Positions 51,592 through 63,547 of a stretch of DNA of 64,000 nt are shown piece by piece; the stretch's first letter is position 1, and every line of letters begins with the position of its first letter. A program made the position numbers and the translations under genes. The notes under the pieces were generated by a model. The model was not told the DNA's origin. It did no database searches and was given only the letters and a program-made list of their open reading frames with translations. Location: positions 6,324,001 through 6,388,000 of the forward strand of contig NZ_JAMZDZ010000001.1 in assembly GCF_024172085.1 (NCBI RefSeq), written 5' to 3'. Source of the DNA: Hamadaea flava. Its GTDB lineage: Bacteria > Actinomycetota > Actinomycetes > Mycobacteriales > Micromonosporaceae.

Positions 51592-52374
51592 ATGAAGATC
51601 GTCGTACTCGTCAAGCAGGTGCCGGATTCCGGCGCGGACCGCACGCTGCGTACTGACGACAACACCGTCGACCGAGCGTCGGCGAACAACGTGATCAACG
51701 AGATGGACGAGTACGCCATCGAGGAGGCCCTGCGCATCCGCGAGGCGAACGCCGGCTCGGAGGTCACGCTGCTGACCATGGGTCCCGACCGGGCGACCGA
51801 GTCGATCCGCAAGGCGCTGTCGATGGGGCCGGACAAGGCGGTCCACGTTGTGGACGACGCCCTGCACGGGTCGGACGCGCTGGGCACCTCCGCCGTGCTC
51901 GCCGCCGCGCTGCGGCAGTTGGAGCCCGACCTCGTGATCTGCGGGGCGGAGGCCACCGACGCGCGCGGCCAGGTGCTCCCGCACATGCTGGCCGAGCGGC
52001 TCGGCGTGGCCGCCCTCACCGGCGCGCGCAAGCTGACCGTCGAGGGCTCGACGTTGACCGCCGAGCGGCAGACCGAGGAGGGCTACGAGGTCGTCCGGGC
52101 CGCTACGCCCGCGATCGTGAGCGTCTGGGACACCATCAACGAGCCGCGCTACCCGTCGTTCAAGGGGATCATGGAGGCCAAGAAGAAGCCGGTCTCCAGC
52201 CTTGCCCTCGGCGACCTGGGCATCGACGCGGCCTCCGTCGGCGCGGCCGGCGCGTACAGCGCGGTCGTGGAGCACAGCAAGCGCCCGGCGCGCGCGGGCG
52301 GCGTCAAGGTGACCGACAACGGGGACGGCGGCTCGCAGCTCGTCGAGTTCCTCGCCACCGAGAAGTTCGTGTGA
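51592..52374 (+). CDS. etfB: Electron transfer flavoprotein, beta subunit
   Basis: The 260-residue protein begins MKIVVLVKQVPDSGADRTLR and has DEYAIEEALRI and ICGAEATDARGQVLPHMLAERLG, all typical of EtfB/FixA. With EtfA it carries electrons from acyl-CoA dehydrogenases to the quinone pool. AGGAGG lies 12 nt before the ATG. etfA follows after 7 bp. The same etfB-etfA pair lies near iscS and mnmA in M. tuberculosis. Confidence 0.96.
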   Translation: MKIVVLVKQVPDSGADRTLRTDDNTVDRASANNVINEMDEYAIEEALRIREANAGSEVTLLTMGPDRATESIRKALSMGPDKAVHVVDDALHGSDALGTSAVLAAALRQLEPDLVICGAEATDARGQVLPHMLAERLGVAALTGARKLTVEGSTLTAERQTEEGYEVVRAATPAIVSVWDTINEPRYPSFKGIMEAKKKPVSSLALGDLGIDAASVGAAGAYSAVVEHSKRPARAGGVKVTDNGDGGSQLVEFLATEKFV

Positions 52375-52381
52375 GGTTCAA

Positions 52382-53338
52382 GTGTCTGACGTTCTGGTTG
52401 TAGTGGAGTCCGCCGGCGGCGCCGTCAAGAAGGTGACGCTGGAGATGCTGACCCTCGCCCGTGACCTGGGCACCCCGGTCGCGGTGGTGCTCGGCGGCGC
52501 GGGCACGGCCGAGCCGCTGCTCGCCAAGCTCGGCGAGTACGGCGCGCAGAAGGTCCTCGTGGCCGAGGACGCCGACCTCGACGGCTACCTGGTCGCCCCG
52601 AAGGCCGCCGTGCTGGCCGAGATCGTGAAGTCGGCCGAGCCGGCCGCCGTGCTGATCGGCTCGACCCAGGAGGGCAAGGAGATCGCCGCCCGCCTCGCGG
52701 TCAAGCTGGACAACGGCATCCTCACCGATGTGGTGGCGCTGGGCGCGGACGGTGTGGCGACGCAGGTCGTCTTCGCCGGTTCGACGATCGTCAAGTCCAA
52801 GGTCACGAAGGGCTTCCCGCTCGTGACCGTCCGCGGCAACTCGCTGACGCCGACCCCGGCGCCGGCCGAGCCCGCCGTGGAGAACGTCGCGGTCGCCGTG
52901 CCGGACAACGCCAAGCTGGCCACCGTTGTGGAGCGGGTCGCCGAGGCCAAGGGCGCCCGCCCGGAGCTGGCCGAGGCGTCGGTCGTCGTCTCCGGCGGCC
53001 GCGGCGTCGGCAGCGCGGAGAACTTCAAGCTGGTCGAGGAGCTGGCCGACCTGCTCGGCGGCGCGGTCGGCGCGTCCCGGGCGGCCGTCGACTCCGGCTT
53101 CTACCCGCACGCCTTCCAGGTGGGCCAGACCGGTAAGACGGTCTCTCCGCAGCTGTACATCGCGCTGGGCATCTCCGGCGCGATCCAGCACCGGGCCGGC
53201 ATGCAGACCTCGAAGACGATCGTCGCGGTGAACAAGGACGCCGAGGCGCCGATCTTCGAGCTGGCCGACTACGGCGTGGTGGGCGACCTCTTCCAGGTCG
53301 TGCCCCAGGCCGCAGAAGAGATCCGTAAGCGCAAGTAG
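52382..53338 (+). CDS. etfA: Electron transfer flavoprotein, alpha subunit
   Basis: The 318-residue protein has an N-terminal Rossmann-like domain and the C-terminal FAD domain. The FAD domain has [34 protein letters not shown] and [20 protein letters not shown], which bind FAD in EtfA. The GTG start follows etfB closely, so both subunits come from one mRNA. A nested hairpin (53355-53419) ends the unit. Confidence 0.96.
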   Translation: MSDVLVVVESAGGAVKKVTLEMLTLARDLGTPVAVVLGGAGTAEPLLAKLGEYGAQKVLVAEDADLDGYLVAPKAAVLAEIVKSAEPAAVLIGSTQEGKEIAARLAVKLDNGILTDVVALGADGVATQVVFAGSTIVKSKVTKGFPLVTVRGNSLTPTPAPAEPAVENVAVAVPDNAKLATVVERVAEAKGARPELAEASVVVSGGRGVGSAENFKLVEELADLLGGAVGASRAAVDSGFYPHAFQVGQTGKTVSPQLYIALGISGAIQHRAGMQTSKTIVAVNKDAEAPIFELADYGVVGDLFQVVPQAAEEIRKRK

Positions 53339-53354
53339 GGCCCGCTCCGGCAAG

Positions 53355-53419
53355 CATGCAGATCAGGGATATGCGCCCTTCCCGAGGCTCGGGACGGCTG
53401 CATATCCCTGATCTGCATG
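53355..53419. repeat. Nested-hairpin intergenic element, copy D
   Basis: Perfect 20-bp arms (CATGCAGATCAGGGATATGC with 53400-53419) enclose a second hairpin, TCCCGA-GGC-TCGGGA. This is the best-formed copy of the family. Confidence 0.75.
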
Positions 53420-53436
53420 AAGGGGGCAGTGGCGGA

Positions 53437-53442
53437 TAGGCT
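53437..53442 (+). promoter_or_regulatory. -10 box before the cysteine desulfurase gene
   Basis: TAGGCT ends 8 nt before the ATG at 53451. The intervening GAGGGG could also act as a ribosome binding site for a longer mRNA. Confidence 0.35.
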
Positions 53443-53450
53443 GAGGGGCG

Positions 53451-54614
53451 ATGGCATACCTCGATCACGCGGCGACCACGCCCATGCTCGCCGAAGCGCT
53501 CGACGCCTATGTCGCAGCCGCTCGCGACGTGGGCAACGCGTCCTCTCTCCACGGGCCAGGCCGCTGTGCCCGCCGCAAGGTCGAGGAGTCCCGGGAACGG
53601 ATCGCGGCGGCGCTCGACGCGCGCCCGTCCGAGGTGATCTTCACCGGCGGTGGGACGGAATCCGACAACCTCGCTATCAAGGGCATCTTCTGGGCACAAC
53701 GGCCCACCGGTCGCTGCCGCGTCGTCGCTTCCTCGATCGAGCACCACGCCGTCCTGGACACGGTGAACTGGCTGGAGCAGCACGAGGGGGCCAAGGTCAC
53801 CTGGCTGCCGGTCGACGCCGAGGGGCGGATCGACCCCGGCGTGCTCGACGAGGCGCTCGACGACGATGTCGCCTTGGTCACCGCGATGTGGGCGAACAAC
53901 GAAGTCGGCACCGTCCAGCCGGTCGCCGAGCTGGCGGCGCTGGCGAGCGCGCGGGGCGTACCGCTGCACACGGACGCGATTCAGGCGGTGGGCCAGATCC
54001 CGGTCGGCTTCGCCGCGTCCGGGGCGGCCGCCCTGACCTTGACCGGGCACAAGCTCGGCGGCCCGACCGGGGTCGGCGCGCTGCTGCTCGGCCGCGACGT
54101 CCCCTGCACCCCGCTGCTGCACGGCGGCGGGCAGGAGCGGGACGTGCGCTCCGGCACGCTGGATGTTCCCGGCATCGTGGCGTTCGCCACGGCGGTGGAG
54201 ATCGCGGTCGCGACGCAGGCCGCGACGGCTGCCCACTTGGCGAGCCTGCGGGACGAGCTGATCGCCAAGGTACGCGCCGCCGTCCCCGAAGCCGTCCTGA
54301 ACGGCGACCCGGTGAACCGGCTGCCGGGCAATGCCCACTTCGCCTTCCCAGGCTGTGAGGGCGACGCCCTGCTGATGCTGCTGGACGCGCAGGGGATCGC
54401 CTGCTCGACCGGATCGGCGTGCTCGGCGGGGATCGCCCAGCCCTCGCACGTGCTCCTGGCGATGGGGTGCGATCCGGTGGTGGCCCGCTCGTCGCTGCGC
54501 TTCTCGCTCGGCCACACGTCCACCTCGGCCGAGATCGACGAGCTGGTGGCCGCCCTGCCCGCCGTCGTCGAGCGCGCCCGCCGAGCCGGGAAACTCCGCA
54601 AGGACCGCGCGTAA
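53451..54614 (+). CDS. iscS: Cysteine desulfurase (IscS/NifS family)
   Basis: The 387-residue PLP enzyme takes sulfur from cysteine. It has the PLP-contacting [24 protein letters not shown] and the PLP Lys in [11 protein letters not shown]. The catalytic persulfide Cys is in [13 protein letters not shown] (about residue 320). It is of the IscS-like class by this loop. mnmA follows, and the sulfur is probably passed to tRNA thiolation. Its last 26 bases, including the stop, are repeated 136 bp further on. Confidence 0.93.
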   Translation: MAYLDHAATTPMLAEALDAYVAAARDVGNASSLHGPGRCARRKVEESRERIAAALDARPSEVIFTGGGTESDNLAIKGIFWAQRPTGRCRVVASSIEHHAVLDTVNWLEQHEGAKVTWLPVDAEGRIDPGVLDEALDDDVALVTAMWANNEVGTVQPVAELAALASARGVPLHTDAIQAVGQIPVGFAASGAAALTLTGHKLGGPTGVGALLLGRDVPCTPLLHGGGQERDVRSGTLDVPGIVAFATAVEIAVATQAATAAHLASLRDELIAKVRAAVPEAVLNGDPVNRLPGNAHFAFPGCEGDALLMLLDAQGIACSTGSACSAGIAQPSHVLLAMGCDPVVARSSLRFSLGHTSTSAEIDELVAALPAVVERARRAGKLRKDRA

Positions 54615-54750
54615 CCTCGCCCTGCCGCGAGACTGCCAAGCCGCGAAACGCCGTCGAGCCCGGCCAAGTCAGGCCAAGGAGCCGCGAAACGCTGTCGAGC
54701 CCGGCCAAGTCAGGCCAAGGAGTCGGAAACTCCGCAAGGGCCGCGCGTAG
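54589..54750 (+). repeat. Nested duplications between iscS and mnmA
   Basis: The 26 bp that end iscS (54589-54614) recur at 54725-54750 with 24 matches. Between them a 41-bp unit (54640-54680 and 54681-54721) is tandemly duplicated with one difference. No gene is disrupted. Confidence 0.75.
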
Positions 54751-54758
54751 TCCCCGGG

Positions 54759-54764
54759 TAAGCT
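54759..54764 (+). promoter_or_regulatory. -10 box for a leaderless mnmA transcript
   Basis: TAAGCT ends 6 nt before the GTG at 54771; no ribosome binding site fits. Confidence 0.45.
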
Positions 54765-54770
54765 CGTCGG

Positions 54771-55997
54771 GTGCGAGTTCTTGCGGCGATGTCCGGTGGT
54801 GTCGACTCGGCGGTCGCGGCCGCCCGAGCGGTGGCGGCCGGGCACGACGTGACCGGAGTGCATCTGGCTCTGTCGAAGAATCCGCAGAGCTACCGGACCG
54901 GTGCCCGGGGCTGCTGCTCGCGGGAGGACTCCCACGACGCGCGGCGGGCCGCCGACGTGATCGGCATCCCGTTCTACGTCTGGGACATGGCCGAGGAGTT
55001 CCACGCCGACGTCGTGGAGGACTTCCTGAGCGAGTACGCGGCTGGGCGTACGCCTAATCCGTGCCTGCGCTGCAACGAGAAGATCAAGTTCGCCGCCGTC
55101 CTGGACCGGGCGCTGGCCCTGGGCTTCGACGCCGTGGTGACCGGGCACTACGCCCGGCTGGGCGACGACGGCGTGTTGCGGCGGGCCGCCGACGCCGAGA
55201 AGGACCAGTCCTACGTGCTCGGCGTACTCACGCAGGAGCAGCTGGATCACGCGATCTTCCCGCTGGGCGACTCGCTGAAGTCCGACGTACGCGCCGAGGC
55301 GGCCGAGCAGGGGCTGTCGGTCGCCGGAAAGCCCGACTCGCACGACATCTGCTTCATCGCCGACGGCGACACCCGCAAGTTCCTCCAGGAGCGGCTGGGT
55401 GAGGCGCCCGGCGACATCGTCGACTCGACCACCGGCGAGGTCGTCGGCTCCCACGACGGCGCGTACGCCTTCACGGTGGGCCAGCGGAAGGGGCTGGCCC
55501 TGGGCCGTCCCGCGCCGGATGGCAAGCCGCGCTACGTCCTGAGCATCACGCCGGTCACGAACACCGTCACCGTCGGCCCGGCCGAGGCGCTCGACGTCAC
55601 CGTCGTCACCGCCACGCGCCCGATCGTCCTGGCTCCGCTGGAGCCGAAGACGGAGGCTCAGGTGCAGCTCCGGGCGCACGGCGAGCCGATCGACGCCGTG
55701 GTCGAGATCGTCGACGGCGTCCTGACGGCCAGCCTGCGCCGGCCGGCCCGGGGGATCGCGCCCGGTCAGGCGATCGTCGTCTACCGGCCCGACGCCGCCG
55801 GGGACGCCGTCCTCGCCAGCGCGACCATCACGAGTGCCAACGCCACCGACACCAGCGCCACCGACCGCAGCGCCACCGACCGCAGCGCCACCGACCGCAG
55901 CGCCACCGACCGCAGCGCGACCGACCGCAGCGCGACCGCCATGAGCACAGGCACCACGGCGGTCACCGCCGCCGCGGCCGTGGCGAGCGCCGCATGA
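54771..55997 (+). CDS. mnmA: tRNA 2-thiouridylase MnmA, with a repeat-bearing C-terminal tail
   Basis: The enzyme adds sulfur to the wobble U34 of certain tRNAs. It has the PP-loop SGGVDSAV, the first catalytic Cys in [16 protein letters not shown], the second in HDICFIADG, and [10 protein letters not shown]. The body ends near residue 352. About 50 further residues are unusual: five copies of SATDR from a 15-bp DNA repeat and an Ala-rich end. Family members usually stop at about 360 residues; this one has 408. The tail overlaps the next gene (ATGA), so it is really translated. The GTG start sits 6 nt after a TAAGCT box. Confidence 0.95.
   Translation: MRVLAAMSGGVDSAVAAARAVAAGHDVTGVHLALSKNPQSYRTGARGCCSREDSHDARRAADVIGIPFYVWDMAEEFHADVVEDFLSEYAAGRTPNPCLRCNEKIKFAAVLDRALALGFDAVVTGHYARLGDDGVLRRAADAEKDQSYVLGVLTQEQLDHAIFPLGDSLKSDVRAEAAEQGLSVAGKPDSHDICFIADGDTRKFLQERLGEAPGDIVDSTTGEVVGSHDGAYAFTVGQRKGLALGRPAPDGKPRYVLSITPVTNTVTVGPAEALDVTVVTATRPIVLAPLEPKTEAQVQLRAHGEPIDAVVEIVDGVLTASLRRPARGIAPGQAIVVYRPDAAGDAVLASATITSANATDTSATDRSATDRSATDRSATDRSATDRSATAMSTGTTAVTAAAAVASAA
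55854..55943 (+). repeat. 15-bp tandem repeat inside the mnmA 3' end
   Basis: AGCGCCACCGACCGC occurs five times with C-to-G changes in the last unit, followed by a partial sixth. The unit is a multiple of three, so the frame is kept when copies are gained or lost. Confidence 0.85.
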
Positions 55998-56974
55998 TCG
56001 AGCTGCCGCGCGGAAGCGCCACCGGAATCGGGTCGCTGCCCGGATCGGACCTGGTCGAGGCGGTCAAGTACAGCCTGGGCGAGCTGCCGGTGGCGTACCT
56101 GCCGGAGCTGCCGAATCGAGGTCCGGGCGCGGAGCTGATCGGGCGGGGCGCCGGGCTGCTCGTCGGTCTGCCGGTCGAGCTCTACACAGGACGGTGGCGG
56201 ATCGCCTCCCGGGGCGGTCGTGACCTTCGGCGTACCCATGATCTCCTCGAACGAGACCTGGACCAGCTGACCGAGCAGGCGGACGGCTTCGCGGGACCGC
56301 TGAAGGTGCAGGCCGCGGGCCCGTGGACGCTGGCCGCGAGCATCGAGCTGGCGCTCGGGCAGGCGGTGCTGTCCGACCACGGCGCCGCACGCGACCTGAG
56401 CGAGTCGCTGGCGGAGGGGCTGCGCCTGCATGTGGCGGACATGCGTCGCCGCGTGCCGGGGGCGCAGGTGATTCTGCAGCTCGACGAGCCGTCGCTGCCC
56501 GCGGTCCTGGCCGGGCAGGTGCGCACCGCCAGTGGGCTGCACACCTATCGATCCGTCGCCGAGTCGGTCGCGCGCGAGGCGCTGACCCGCGTGATCGAGG
56601 CCGCCGACGCGCCGGTCGTGCTCCACTGCTGCGCGCCCGACGCGCCGCTCGCGCTGTTCCGCCAAGCCGGGGCGGCCGGCGTCGCGCTCGATCTCGACCA
56701 GGTGAAACAGCTCGATCCGGTGGGCGAACTGATCGACGCCGGGCTCACGCTCTTCGCGGGCGCGGCGGCCACGCGGGGCACTCGCGCGCCGTCGTCGGCT
56801 GCCGTCGCGGATAAGGTACGCACAACGTGGCGCACCCTCGGGTTCAGTGAGTCCCAGCTTCCCGAGCAGGTCGTGGTGACACCCGCCTGCGGCCTCGCCG
56901 GAGCGACACCCGCCTATGCGCGTGAGGTCCTGGCCGCGTGCCGGGAGGCTGGGCGGCGGCTCGCCGAGGTCTGA
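55994..56974 (+). CDS. MetE-like (cobalamin-independent methionine synthase fold) protein
   Basis: The 326-residue protein has the UROD/MetE TIM barrel: GIGSLPGSD at the start, [24 protein letters not shown] (His-Cys zinc ligands) and [12 protein letters not shown] with the final Cys ligand. It is only the catalytic C-terminal half of a MetE, without the N-terminal barrel. Similar proteins sit between mnmA and ligA in mycobacteria and are of unknown substrate. It may transfer methyl groups to a thiol other than homocysteine. It is coupled to mnmA by a 4-bp overlap. Confidence 0.85.
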   Translation: MIELPRGSATGIGSLPGSDLVEAVKYSLGELPVAYLPELPNRGPGAELIGRGAGLLVGLPVELYTGRWRIASRGGRDLRRTHDLLERDLDQLTEQADGFAGPLKVQAAGPWTLAASIELALGQAVLSDHGAARDLSESLAEGLRLHVADMRRRVPGAQVILQLDEPSLPAVLAGQVRTASGLHTYRSVAESVAREALTRVIEAADAPVVLHCCAPDAPLALFRQAGAAGVALDLDQVKQLDPVGELIDAGLTLFAGAAATRGTRAPSSAAVADKVRTTWRTLGFSESQLPEQVVVTPACGLAGATPAYAREVLAACREAGRRLAEV

Positions 56975-57004
56975 GCCGGACCGTGAACTGTCGTACCCAG
57001 CGGC

Positions 57005-59095
<2,091 letters not shown>

Positions 59096-59282
59096 ATCTG
59101 CCCCTTACAACGACGTTCGCCGTTCCCCGCGACCCTCCGCGGTGTGGTTTCCTATGTCACATCGGTGACGGGGAGTCGCGGGACGCTCGCTCTGCGCCTG
59201 CGGAGGTCCTAGTCTGTAGGTTCGTGTGTCGGCGCTCGATCTAGGGCTCCGACCTGCGGATACGCGGGAAGGTGGGGGTCGC

Positions 59283-61445
59283 ATGACGGCATCGGCGTCG
59301 CGCTCGGCCGCCGGTGGGGCGGAGACTCCGTCCATCACCGCTCCTCCCGAATCGCTGCGGAACGCCGCACCCGTCATGGGTTCCGGCCGTTTTATCGGGT
59401 ATGTGGCGATTGTTGTCGTCCTCGCGGCCGCCGTCCTTGTTGTCGAACTCGCGACGCCGTTCGCCGGTTCCGGCCCCTGGGAGGCCGAGATCTGGTTGAT
59501 GGCGGCGATGGCGCTGGTTGCGGACGCCTTTCCGATGAGCCCGCCGGGGCGTCGGATGAGTTCGGCGGTGTTCCCGTCGATCTGCTTCAGCTTCGCCATC
59601 CTCATCGATTCGAACCTCGCGGCGGCGTTGGTGGTCCAGGCGGCGGCGGTCGTCGTCTCGTCCTGGCGGATGAAGCACAAACCGTGGCGGGCGGTCTTCA
59701 ACATCGCCCAGTACGCGATCGCGCTGTCGGCCGCGTCGGCGGTGATCCACCTCGGCGCGACGCTGCTGCCGATCGACGCCGCGGCCGGCTGGGCGGTGGC
59801 GGTGTGCGTACTGGCCGCCGTGGCCTGGTTCCTGTGCAAGTACACGACGACCTCGGTCGCGGTCTGGCTGCGCTTCGGCGGTCCACTGTGGCCGACCCTG
59901 CGCGCCCCGCTGGCCCCGGAGGCGCTGACCACCGGCGCGTTGCTCCTGCTCGGCGTGATCCTGGCCGCCGCGGCCGACCAGAGCGCGCTCTACGTCCCGC
60001 TGGCGATCATCCCGCTGATCGCCGTGCAGCGGTTGGCCGTGCTGTCCACCGAGCAGACCCGGCTGGCCCGGCTCGACTCGCTGACCGGGCTGGCCAACCG
60101 CAAGGTCCTGATCAGCGAGGTCGGCTCGATCGCCGCCGAGTACGCCCGCTCGCCCGCCAAGGCACGATTCGCTCTGCTGCTGCTGGACCTGGACCGGTTC
60201 AAGCACGTCAACGACGCGCTCGGGCACACCGTCGGCGACCGGCTGCTGGTCGCGGTGGCCGACCGGCTGGCGAAGAACATCCGCGAGGGCGACCTCGTGG
60301 CGCGGTTGGGCGGCGACGAGTTCGCCATCGTCTCCGGCCGCCTGACCAGCCCCGACGACGCCGTACGCCTCGCCGCCCGGATCACGCAGGCGCTGCAGGA
60401 CCCGGTGACGCTGGACGGGCTGCCGCTCGACATCTCCGGCAGCATCGGCATCGCCCTCTACCCAGAGCACGGCACCGATTTCGCCACGCTGATGCGGCAC
60501 GCCGACGTCGCGATGTACGACGCCAAACACCGGGGCGACGGCATCGCCCTGTACGCCGCGGAGTCGGACCACAACTCGCCCCGTCGCCTGAGCCTTGTCG
60601 CCGATCTCCGCAAGGCGCTGGAGGACCCCGAGGGCGGCGGGCTGAACGTCTTCTACCAGCCTCAGATCGAGATCTCGTCCGGTGAGGTCGTCGGCGTGGA
60701 GGCACTGCTGCGCTGGCACCATCCGGCGTACGGGCCGGTCGACCCGGAGGAGCTGATCAAGGCGGCCGAGCCGAGCGCGGTGATGCGCCAGCTCACCCGC
60801 TGGGTGCTGGCCGAGGTGGTCGCGCAGCTCGCCCGCTGGCGGCCGATGGCGTTGCGGCTGCGCTGCGCGGTCAACGTGAGCGTGCGGGACCTGCACAACG
60901 ACGACATCGTCGAGCACGTCACCGACCTGCTCCGGGAGCACGGCGTCACCGCTGACCAGCTCCAGCTGGAGATCACCGAGGAAGGTCTGATGGCCGACCC
61001 CAACCGGGTCCTCGCCACCCTCGCCAAGCTGGACAAGCTCGGCGTGGCGATCGCGCTGGACGACTTCGGCACGGGGTACTCCTCGATGCAGCACCTGCGG
61101 CGGCTGCCGCTGGCCGAGGTGAAGATCGACCGCACGTTCGTCTTCGGGATGCGTGAGGACCCCGACGACGCCGCGATCGTCAGCTCGATCATCGAACTGG
61201 CCGGCGCGCTCGGCCTGCGCGTGGTGGCCGAAGGCGTCGAGGACGAGCCGACCTGGCGGATGTTGCACCAGCAGGGCTGCGAAGTGGCCCAGGGCTGGTT
61301 CTACGCCCGACCGATGCCGGCCGAGGACCTGCTGGCCTGGATCGCCCGAACGACGTTGCCGGGCGCGCGCCGGCTGGCCTCCCGCCTGCCTGCCGCCCAC
61401 CCACACGCCGTCATCGTCCCCGCCCCCACCCCCGAATCCCCCTAA
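59283..61445 (+). CDS. Membrane-bound GGDEF-EAL protein (cyclic di-GMP turnover, RmdB-like)
   Basis: The 720-residue protein has about six or seven membrane helices (residues about 35-255), then a GGDEF domain with an intact LGGDEFAIV (about residue 343). An EAL domain follows with VEALLRWHHP, INVSV-type NVSVRDL, LDDFGTGYSS and VVAEGVED. Both enzymatic cores look active, so it may make and degrade cyclic di-GMP. In Streptomyces a similar protein (RmdB, by my memory of the locus) lies beside ligA and affects development. The ATG at 59283 has GGTGGGGG before it; an in-frame GTG at 59226 follows TAGTCT and is possible. Confidence 0.9.
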   Translation: MTASASRSAAGGAETPSITAPPESLRNAAPVMGSGRFIGYVAIVVVLAAAVLVVELATPFAGSGPWEAEIWLMAAMALVADAFPMSPPGRRMSSAVFPSICFSFAILIDSNLAAALVVQAAAVVVSSWRMKHKPWRAVFNIAQYAIALSAASAVIHLGATLLPIDAAAGWAVAVCVLAAVAWFLCKYTTTSVAVWLRFGGPLWPTLRAPLAPEALTTGALLLLGVILAAAADQSALYVPLAIIPLIAVQRLAVLSTEQTRLARLDSLTGLANRKVLISEVGSIAAEYARSPAKARFALLLLDLDRFKHVNDALGHTVGDRLLVAVADRLAKNIREGDLVARLGGDEFAIVSGRLTSPDDAVRLAARITQALQDPVTLDGLPLDISGSIGIALYPEHGTDFATLMRHADVAMYDAKHRGDGIALYAAESDHNSPRRLSLVADLRKALEDPEGGGLNVFYQPQIEISSGEVVGVEALLRWHHPAYGPVDPEELIKAAEPSAVMRQLTRWVLAEVVAQLARWRPMALRLRCAVNVSVRDLHNDDIVEHVTDLLREHGVTADQLQLEITEEGLMADPNRVLATLAKLDKLGVAIALDDFGTGYSSMQHLRRLPLAEVKIDRTFVFGMREDPDDAAIVSSIIELAGALGLRVVAEGVEDEPTWRMLHQQGCEVAQGWFYARPMPAEDLLAWIARTTLPGARRLASRLPAAHPHAVIVPAPTPESP

Positions 61446-61498
61446 CCCACCCCACCCCACCCCACCCCACCCCACCCCACCCCACCCCACCCCACCCC
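61446..61498. repeat. CCCAC pentanucleotide microsatellite
   Basis: Ten and a half copies of CCCAC begin directly after the stop of the GGDEF-EAL gene. The minus strand reads (GTGGG)n, with runs of four G, and could form a G-quadruplex. Confidence 0.9.
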
Positions 61499-61513
61499 GT
61501 CGCACCCTGCCCC

Positions 61514-61575
61514 GTTGATCATGAACCTATCGCCATGATCGACCGGTGTGTCGTGTCCGCAGCGCCCTGATCAAC
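61514..61575. repeat. GATCATG hairpin element, copy 2
   Basis: Outer arms GTTGATCA / TGATCAAC (61514-61521, 61568-61575) and an inner GATCATG / CATGATC (61517-61523, 61534-61540) offer two folds. It shares GTTGATCATGAAC.TAT and CGGTGTGTCG with the element at 21277. Confidence 0.55.
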
Positions 61576-61725
61576 TCCGTGGGCAGGTGATCGACTCGGG
61601 CAGGAGAACGCGGCGCGGACCCGGAGGCGATCTTGCCGAGCCGGGCAAATAGACTCGCTCGGGGCAGCCCGCCGATGGCAGGCTGAGCCCACCGAACCCG
61701 ACGAACTCAGTCAAGGGGGCAGAGC

Positions 61726-62025
61726 ATGGCCGCCATCTCCCGCGAAGAGGTAGCGCATCTGGCGCACCTGTCGCGGCTTGCCGTCACCGAGCAGGAACTG
61801 GACGTCTTCGCCGGTCAGCTCGACGTGATCCTGCAGGCCGTCGCCCGGGTCGGCGAGGTGGCCGCCGCGGACATCCCGCCCACGTCCCACTCGGTTCCGC
61901 TGGTCAACGTGCTGCGCGAGGACGTCGAGCAGCCGTGCCTGACCCCGGCCGAGGCGCTGGCCGGCGCGCCGGACGCGTACGAGGACCGGTTCCGGGTTCC
62001 TCGCATCTTGAGCGAAGAGGAGTGA
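61726..62025 (+). CDS. gatC: Asp-tRNA(Asn)/Glu-tRNA(Gln) amidotransferase subunit C
   Basis: The 99-residue protein starts [19 protein letters not shown] and has the LDVILQAV and RVPRIL ends of GatC, the small subunit that clasps GatA to GatB. GGGGGC lies before the ATG. gatA follows five bases after the stop. The complex converts mischarged Glu-tRNA(Gln) or Asp-tRNA(Asn). Confidence 0.95.
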   Translation: MAAISREEVAHLAHLSRLAVTEQELDVFAGQLDVILQAVARVGEVAAADIPPTSHSVPLVNVLREDVEQPCLTPAEALAGAPDAYEDRFRVPRILSEEE

Positions 62026-62030
62026 CCGGC

Positions 62031-63497
62031 GTGATCAAGAAGACCGCTGCTGAGCTGGGCGCACTCATCGCCAACCGTGAGGTCTCGGCCGTCGAGGTCG
62101 CCCGCGAGCACCTCGACCGCATCGCCGCCGTCGACGACCGCGTCCACGCCTTCCTCCACGTCGACACCGAGGGCGCGCTCGCCGCCGCCGCGGCGGTCGA
62201 CGCCAGAATCGCCGCCGGGGAGCAGCTCGGGCCGCTGGCCGGTGTGCCGATCGCCGTCAAGGACGTGCTCGCCACGCGGGGCGTACCGACGACGGCGGGC
62301 TCGAAGATCCTCGAAGGTTGGCGTCCGCCGTACGACGCGACCCTGGTCGAGCGGCTGCGGGCGGCCGGCACCGTCATGCTCGGCAAGACCAACATGGACG
62401 AGTTCGCCATGGGCTCCTCGACGGAGTACTCGGCGTACGGTCCGACCTTCAACCCGTGGGACCTGGCCCGGATTCCGGGCGGATCCGGTGGTGGCTCGGC
62501 GGCGGCGCTCGCGGCGTACGAGGCTCCACTGTCGATCGGCACCGACACCGGCGGCTCGATCCGGCAGCCCGGCGCTGTGACGGGCACCGTCGGCGCGAAG
62601 CCCACTTACGGTGGCACCAGCCGATACGGGCTCCTCGCCTTCTCATCCTCACTGGACACGCCCGGCCCCTGTGCGCGTACCGTCGAAGACACCGCCTTGT
62701 TGCACGCGGTCATCGCGGGGCACGACCCGCGGGACTCGACCTCGATCGACGCGTCGGTCCCCGACGTGGTCGGGGCCGCGCGGCTCGGGGCGACCGGCGA
62801 CCTGACCGGCGTGAAGGTCGGTCTGGTCCGCGAATTCTCGGGCGAGGGCGCCGAGCCCGGCGTGATGAGTGCGTTCCGCGAGACCGTCGAGGCCCTGACC
62901 AAGCTCGGCGCCGAGGTGGTCGAGGTCTCCTGCCCCAACTTCGTGTACGCGCTGCCGGCGTATTACCTGATCGCGCCGAGTGAGTGCTCCTCCAACCTGG
63001 CGCGGTACGACGGAGTGCGCTTCGGTCTGCGCGTCGGCGACGACGGCAACCGGTCGCTCGAAGAGGTCATGTCGATGACCCGCGAGGCGGGTTTTGGCCC
63101 GGAGGTCAAGCGCCGCATCATCATCGGCACGTACGCCTTGTCGTCCGGCTACTACGACGCCTACTACGGGCAGGCCCAGAAGGTGCGCACGCTCATCACC
63201 CGCGACTTCACCACGGCGTTCGAGCAGGTGGACGTGCTGGTCTCGCCGACCACGCCGTTCGTCGCGTTCGAACTGGGCTCCCGGACGTCCGACCCGTACC
63301 AGATGTACCTGGCGGACCTGTTCACCATCCCGACGAACCTCTACGGCGGCCCGGCGATCTCGGTGCCGTGCGGCCTGTCCGAGGGGCTGCCGGTCGGCTT
63401 CCAGGTGATGGCTCCGACCCTCGGCGACGACCGGATGTACCGGGTGGCCGCCGCGGTCGAGTCGGCCGTGGGCACGTTCGCGCCGCCCACGCTGTAA
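62031..63497 (+). CDS. gatA: Asp-tRNA(Asn)/Glu-tRNA(Gln) amidotransferase subunit A
   Basis: The 488-residue glutaminase subunit has the amidase signature with [13 protein letters not shown], preceded by [14 protein letters not shown]. The catalytic triad Lys lies in PIAVKDVL and the Ser pair in [11 protein letters not shown]. The GTG at 62031 is chosen because GAGGAG lies 8 nt upstream; GTG 62022 overlaps the gatC stop but has no room for a ribosome binding site. gatB is not downstream as in many relatives; recO is. The 18 bp around the stop are duplicated. Confidence 0.96.
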   Translation: MIKKTAAELGALIANREVSAVEVAREHLDRIAAVDDRVHAFLHVDTEGALAAAAAVDARIAAGEQLGPLAGVPIAVKDVLATRGVPTTAGSKILEGWRPPYDATLVERLRAAGTVMLGKTNMDEFAMGSSTEYSAYGPTFNPWDLARIPGGSGGGSAAALAAYEAPLSIGTDTGGSIRQPGAVTGTVGAKPTYGGTSRYGLLAFSSSLDTPGPCARTVEDTALLHAVIAGHDPRDSTSIDASVPDVVGAARLGATGDLTGVKVGLVREFSGEGAEPGVMSAFRETVEALTKLGAEVVEVSCPNFVYALPAYYLIAPSECSSNLARYDGVRFGLRVGDDGNRSLEEVMSMTREAGFGPEVKRRIIIGTYALSSGYYDAYYGQAQKVRTLITRDFTTAFEQVDVLVSPTTPFVAFELGSRTSDPYQMYLADLFTIPTNLYGGPAISVPCGLSEGLPVGFQVMAPTLGDDRMYRVAAAVESAVGTFAPPTL

Positions 63498-63517
63498 CTG
63501 CCGCCGACCCTGTAACT
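63482..63517 (+). repeat. 18-bp tandem duplication across the gatA stop codon
   Basis: Units 63482-63499 (GCCGCCCACGCTGTAACT) and 63500-63517 match at 15 of 18 positions. The second unit supplies another in-frame TAA. Confidence 0.6.
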
Positions 63518-63547
63518 GTTGTCGTACGCGGGCGGGAGGATGGTCGG

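Noticed and set aside
52585-53028. Minus-strand open frame inside etfA
   Set aside because: No start signal or motif; a shadow of etfA codon use.
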